NCBI GenBank assembly: GCA_047495785.1
Contig: JBLDXI010000030.1
Location: 248,001-312,000 of the forward strand
Direction: 5' to 3'
Source of the DNA: Lepidodermella squamata
Lineage: Eukaryota > Gastrotricha
DNA: 64,000 bases
The notes beneath the pieces are model-generated. The model had not been told where the DNA came from. It saw only the letters and a list, made by a program, of their open reading frames with translations, and ran no database searches. The position numbers were made by a program, and so were the translations under genes. The first letter of the stretch is position 1. The number at the start of each line of letters is the position of its first letter. Positions 60,197 to 64,000 of the stretch are shown here, piece by piece.

Positions 60197-60538
60197 CGCG
60201 CACGAGACAAGCGCGACTTAGTTGTCACGCAAAGGTAACGCTTTGATCATTAGCGCGCGCCTACCGCCGCCTTCGACTCTCAACGCGACAAGTCGTGCGG
60301 CGCTTATCAAGTGACACCGTCAAAATTACGCGCGCATTCACCCATTTATTTGTTCATTGTTTTTCGTACAAACGTGTCAACTTTTACACCTGCATCATTC
60401 ACCTGAATGTAGGGGGATAGATCGTTCTGGGGGGAAGGGCCTTATCGGCTGGGTAGGCCATTAACACCTGTGGCTACTGTATGTTTGTTCGTAGAGGGGA
60501 ACAGTTACTGAGGGGGGCCGATTAATACGCTACACCGG

Positions 60539-60893
60539 CGAGCGGCCGGAGGCGCGAGCCAAAGGCCTAAGCCGCGGCTGCCGCCGCAGGACCGTTACCG
60601 GTTCGCGCAATCATCAAGTCTGGTAGTAAATGTCTCTTGACCTTTGGATTTGGATGAGACAATATAGCCGCCGCACGCTGTAATCAAAGTGTAAACATAC
60701 CGACTTTTTTCAAAGCCACTAACGACACGCAAGTCTGCAGCACGTTCCACTGCTTCTTTTACCGTTCTGCATATTTGCTGTGATATGCAGGTTTTAACGA
60801 GAAGCTAACATATCGTTATACGATAGGTATATAAGTTAGACCTCAGAAACATAAATTACAACCCAATCCATGTAACTTCGTTCCTGATTTGAG
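60539..60893. promoter_or_regulatory. Promoter region of the short SEA mucin
   Basis: The first ~70 bp belong to the insertion flank. From about 60610 the sequence repeats the array spacer (GACAATATAGCCGCCGCACG, AACGACACGCAAGTCTGCAG). The array motif TAACGAGAAGCTAACATATC starts at 60795, about 100 nt before the start. A TATATAAGTTAGACCTCAGA stretch follows at 60829-60848. The same TATAAGTTAGACATCAGA arrangement precedes the partial gene at 63723. Confidence 0.6.
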
Positions 60894-62438
60894 ATGATAA
60901 AGAATTCTGCGACAGTGTTGCTCTGCTGTCTATGCTTGATATTACTTGGCAATATACAAAATGGTGTGAGCGCCAAGGGCGGAAGTGCTGTAACGGCTGC
61001 GAAAGCAACTACTCCACGAAGCCTTCAAGTCACCGCCACCATATCGCCTAGTACAACAACTAATACAAAGACTACTGGGAAAGCTACGAATACTACAACG
61101 CCTGCGACCACTACAACTATAAGTCCAGGGAAGACCAATGCTACTACGACTTCTACGACTAAAACTACTAGTAAGCCTTTGGCCACAATCAGTGCAGTTT
61201 CAAGGGAGAAAATTATTGCTACTACGACTTCTTCGAAACCTACGGCTAAGACAACGACTACGAACACAGCCACTGCAGTTCCAACTAGTTCTACAACTGC
61301 ACCAGCCATCACTACGATAACTACATCTGGATCCTTCACCAGCTATGAAAATACAATACATTCATCAATATCGACGGGATCTTTTGAGTCAACAGTTATT
61401 AATGCTTCACCTTCAACGACACTTGAATCCTTTACCACCCAAGAAACTACCGATTCTGTATCGATTTCATCGACATTGGAATCTGGTAATCAGTTTTCAA
61501 CAACTTTCGATTCAGCAACTACTGATCTCTCAGCTCAAACCGAATCATCCACCGTAAGTGAATCTGATTCGACTACTGACATTTCGACTGGATCGCGGAC
61601 ATCGGAATCAACAGCTGACGATGCCACCACAGCGACAACAGAGCAAACTACATCAGAATCGATTATTACAAGTGAGAGTACTGAGTATTCGCTTCTCTCA
61701 AACGGCTCATCAACATCGGTTCAATCGACAGACGGAACATCTACAGCTGAAGCAATCAGCTCATCGACAGCGGCCACAACTCCAGGTGAATCGAATTTGA
61801 CCACCTCAGCCGAGGATTTGACTCTGTCATTAACGAAGCAAGCCAGCATTGCAGCTGCGCCTGTTTTACAGGTCAGTATGAATTTGAAGATTGAGGGCGA
61901 CAATGTCACCATACCCTCAAGTGGAGTGAAGGTGGTTACAGACCCATGGGATGCCGACCTAAGCAAGTCGAGTTCGCCTGTTTTTGTGGCTTTGGCTGAA
62001 TTTATGCTACCAGCGGTATGGCAACTGGCGAATGAAACTGCTGCGATGATGGGTAACGCCCAGATCGAGTCCGTCAAAATCACTGGCTTTAGGAAGGGGA
62101 GCCTCATCTCTGACTATATTGTTGCACTAAGAAGTTTGACGCAACTGACGGAAAACGAGATTGCCAGCAAAGTGGCCGCTGCCGCTGCGAAGATCAAAGA
62201 CACGGCTGTCGGTAAACTAGCGAATGGGCTTGACATTTCTAGACTGGGTCAAATATCCGTGCAGAAGGTTGCTGGACCTGTTAAAACGATTGCATCTGTG
62301 ACTCTCAAGCCTGCTGTAATGTCCCCAGCGAAAGCCGGGTCAATTTCTATCATGAAATATCCTCTATCTATTCCGATCTCTGCTTTGATTATTGGACAAA
62401 TTATCTGCTTTCAAATGCGAAGAAATGTCGCCAGCTAA
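60894..62438 (+). CDS. Short single-exon SEA mucin with membrane anchor
   Basis: One open exon of 514 aa. It has a signal peptide (MIKNSATVLLCCLCLILLGN), about 300 residues of Thr/Ser-rich sequence suited to dense O-glycosylation (for example TTTTISPGKTNATTTST and EYSLLSNGSSTSVQS), a SEA domain (about 326-440) with GFRKGSLISDYIVALRSL, and a C-terminal helix (YPLSIPISALIIGQIICF) followed by a short basic tail, MRRNVAS. It is the array mucin without its Cys-rich and ConA-like domains. Its design matches MUC1-type mucins: stalk, SEA, single anchor. The GSLIS step corresponds to the GSVVV self-cleavage site of MUC1. Cleavage itself is inferred. It appears intact, whereas its copy at 45115-45884 is broken. 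Confidence 0.87.
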   Translation: MIKNSATVLLCCLCLILLGNIQNGVSAKGGSAVTAAKATTPRSLQVTATISPSTTTNTKTTGKATNTTTPATTTTISPGKTNATTTSTTKTTSKPLATISAVSREKIIATTTSSKPTAKTTTTNTATAVPTSSTTAPAITTITTSGSFTSYENTIHSSISTGSFESTVINASPSTTLESFTTQETTDSVSISSTLESGNQFSTTFDSATTDLSAQTESSTVSESDSTTDISTGSRTSESTADDATTATTEQTTSESIITSESTEYSLLSNGSSTSVQSTDGTSTAEAISSSTAATTPGESNLTTSAEDLTLSLTKQASIAAAPVLQVSMNLKIEGDNVTIPSSGVKVVTDPWDADLSKSSSPVFVALAEFMLPAVWQLANETAAMMGNAQIESVKITGFRKGSLISDYIVALRSLTQLTENEIASKVAAAAAKIKDTAVGKLANGLDISRLGQISVQKVAGPVKTIASVTLKPAVMSPAKAGSISIMKYPLSIPISALIIGQIICFQMRRNVAS

Positions 62439-63722
62439 ACATGGCCAGACTTCAGCTCGTTGTAATTATATAATTGCGATTCGCGGAATTAAAATGCAAA
62501 ATGTGCAACTACTTGAATAAGACTATGCTATCGTACAAACTCTCGGTGAAGCCGCTCGTGCTGAATTGTATGTGACGAGGCAGCTGCCAAGTCAATACAA
62601 TTCTGACCAGTCGCTTGCCGAGTCTCAAATAAATGACGAGGCGTATTTCCTTAGCCTTCTTAGATCTGGGAAATTAGGAATAGGATTCAGGGCGGAACAT
62701 TTTACTGCTGAATGAAATAAGGTAAACAAGCAAAAGTTCGACTTTCGACTTCAATAACGCGTACGAACCAGATTGCATCTAATTGATTTGTCATAGGCAC
62801 GTTAGTATAACGAAAAGCAAATACAATTTTTAGTCGTAGGATTTGATGGAAAAGCGATATCATAATTATGACTCAAAAATGAAAAACCAGTCGCCTAATC
62901 CGACATGTTTCAGCTTTTATTCAGCCATCTTCAGGGTCTGACAACAAATAAGGAAATCAACAATCAAGTTTCGAGACTAATATTAAAACAAGTTTACCAA
63001 TTTTGTCACCAATCGTTTTTTTCGTGTAATTATCAAAAATTAATCGTATGATTAATCATACGATTAAAATCAAATATTAATCAAAAGCAAATACTAACTA
63101 CTATTATTATTTAATACACCAATAACTTCATTCAATGTAACGTTGTTCACTGATAGATGTTAGATATCCTCACGACTCTGTAGCTGAGTACCACACGAAT
63201 CCCTTACTTTTTTGTACATTAAAATGTAAAATGTACTGCTGACTTGGAAAAATTCACGATTTCTGCGGTGAGGCGCCATAACTTAATGTGAGTGTATATG
63301 ATTTTCCTTCGAAAAGCACAATTCCGAATTCTCTCGGATTTGATTAGTTCTTGGATAGTCTACTAATCACTCACCACGATCGAGCCCACTCTCGATTGCA
63401 AGCTTGCCCTCTACGAAAGCGGTTCGGCGATTTACAAGCTCATTACATTTACCCAGATGAGAACCGCTACTGGGGCTTGCGATTTAGTCATCACTTTGGA
63501 AAGTTTTTGGTTTATTAGCTCAACCAGTTTTTTCCAAGTGATTGGGAACTTGATGAGACAATTAAAATGCGGTAAAACATGTAAATATACCGACTTTTTG
63601 CTATAATTCGCCTGTTTTAACAATAAGCAAACATATTTTATTCCATATAAGTTAGACATCAGACATCAGACATTTAATGCACTACCCAATCCTTACCCAG
63701 ACGCAACTACTATCGCTAGAAA
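62439..63722. other. Intergenic region before the last, partial mucin
   Basis: No gene supported. The end holds a promoter like that of the short mucin: TTTTAACAATAAGCAAACAT at 63615-63634, then CATATAAGTTAGACATCAGA at 63645-63664, then ACATCAGACATTTAATGCAC. A short inverted repeat ATTAATC...GATTAAT lies near 63041-63066. Confidence 0.5.
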
Positions 63723-64000
63723 ATGTTTAGAAACCCACCGTCATTGTTGCTAGGCTAACTATGTTTGGCATCGCGTTGCGCCCAATATGGAGATTGCGCT
63801 AGATCCTTCGGCATCAATGACGAAGGTGGCGCCAGTTACGATCCTGCAACCTCGGCTGTGAAAGCAACTACTCCTCTGAGCCAAGCCACCACGTCGCTAG
63901 GGAATAACACTACTACCAAGCCTTTAACTAGAACCACTGCACCTTCAAGGGGGACGACCAGCGCTTCATCGACTTCTACTGTTAAAACAACTAAGCCTGT
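63723..64000 (+). pseudogene. 5' part of another mucin, stop in signal peptide, cut by window end
   Basis: The start MFRNPPSLLLG is followed by TAA at 63756-63758, exactly where other members have the Ser-Cys-Leu-Cys core of the signal peptide. The same frame then reads LCLASRCAQYGDCARSFGIN and continues as a Thr/Ser stalk (AVKATTPLSQATTSLGNNT) to the window edge. No alternative upstream start is evident. Whether a SEA domain follows cannot be seen. Confidence 0.65.

Larger units (their letters stand above)
54972..60534. mobile_element. Intact-looking Ginger-like DNA transposon (5.56 kb)
   Basis: The left end TGTAGTGTTGTAATAGGCC and the right end, read inward as TGTAGCGTATTAATCGGCC, are imperfect terminal inverted repeats that continue into C-rich sequence. 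Both ends are flanked by CCGG (54968-54971 and 60535-60538), a possible 4-bp target duplication. Because CCGG is palindromic it could also be part of the repeat. Ginger transposons are known for TGTNR ends, a Ty3-like integrase used as transposase, and in some cases a Ulp1 protease. This element shows all three. No reverse transcriptase, gag or LTR is present. Confidence 0.85.

Noticed and set aside
54972-60534. LTR retrotransposon interpretation of the integrase region
   Set aside because: No reverse transcriptase, RNase H, gag or long direct repeats. The ends are inverted repeats instead.

Overview
This window is nuclear DNA from a small-genome invertebrate animal. The genes have short spliceosomal introns, mostly 50-120 nt (GT..AG, acceptors usually TTTCAG-like). 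They encode metazoan modules: CUB, EGF, CCP, C-type lectin, SEA, Cys-loop receptor and class C GPCR. The phylum cannot be settled from the sequence alone. No tRNA, rRNA or CRISPR was seen.

Region 1 (0.3-11.5 kb) is a receptor cluster. Two Cys-loop ligand-gated channel subunits sit tail to tail (288-5020 +, 5169-8464 -). Both carry very large extra ectodomains: CCP/EGF/CUB in the first, two ConA/LamG-like folds in the second. They are followed by a GABA-B-like class C GPCR (8839-11510 -). Hand-joined exon models of 1312, 1052 and 837 codons stay open throughout.

Region 2 (11.5-23.6 kb) holds a tandem segmental duplication. Its two copies carry a 15-exon secreted Cys-rich/EGF/C-type-lectin gene. 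Copy A (12341-16237) is open. Copy B (20285-23551) has an in-frame TAA. A relic of the GABA-B-like first exon upstream of copy B marks the edge of the duplicated unit. Several short inverted-repeat transposons lie in introns and between the copies.

Region 3 (24.7-50 kb, and again 60.9-64 kb) is an array of membrane-mucin genes. Each has a signal peptide, a Cys-rich module, two ConA/LamG-like domains, a Thr/Ser stalk, a SEA domain with a G-S-I-I self-cleavage-like site, and a hydrophobic C-terminus. The ectodomain is homologous, with matching intron phases, to that of the 5169-8464 channel. One scaffold has therefore been joined either to an ion channel or to a SEA-mucin end. Two full-length members are open (24762-27766 and 31692-34562) and one short SEA mucin is open (60894-62438). 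The others carry frameshifts, nonsense codons or deletions. A shared upstream motif lies about 85-105 nt before most start codons.

Region 4 (50-60.6 kb) is inserted sequence within the array. It contains a decayed non-LTR reverse transcriptase, about 2 kb of degenerate ~175-bp tandem repeats, and an apparently intact 5.56-kb Ginger-like DNA transposon. That transposon has TIRs beginning TGTAG, CCGG flanks, and a six-exon gene for a DDE integrase fused to a Ulp1-type cysteine protease.
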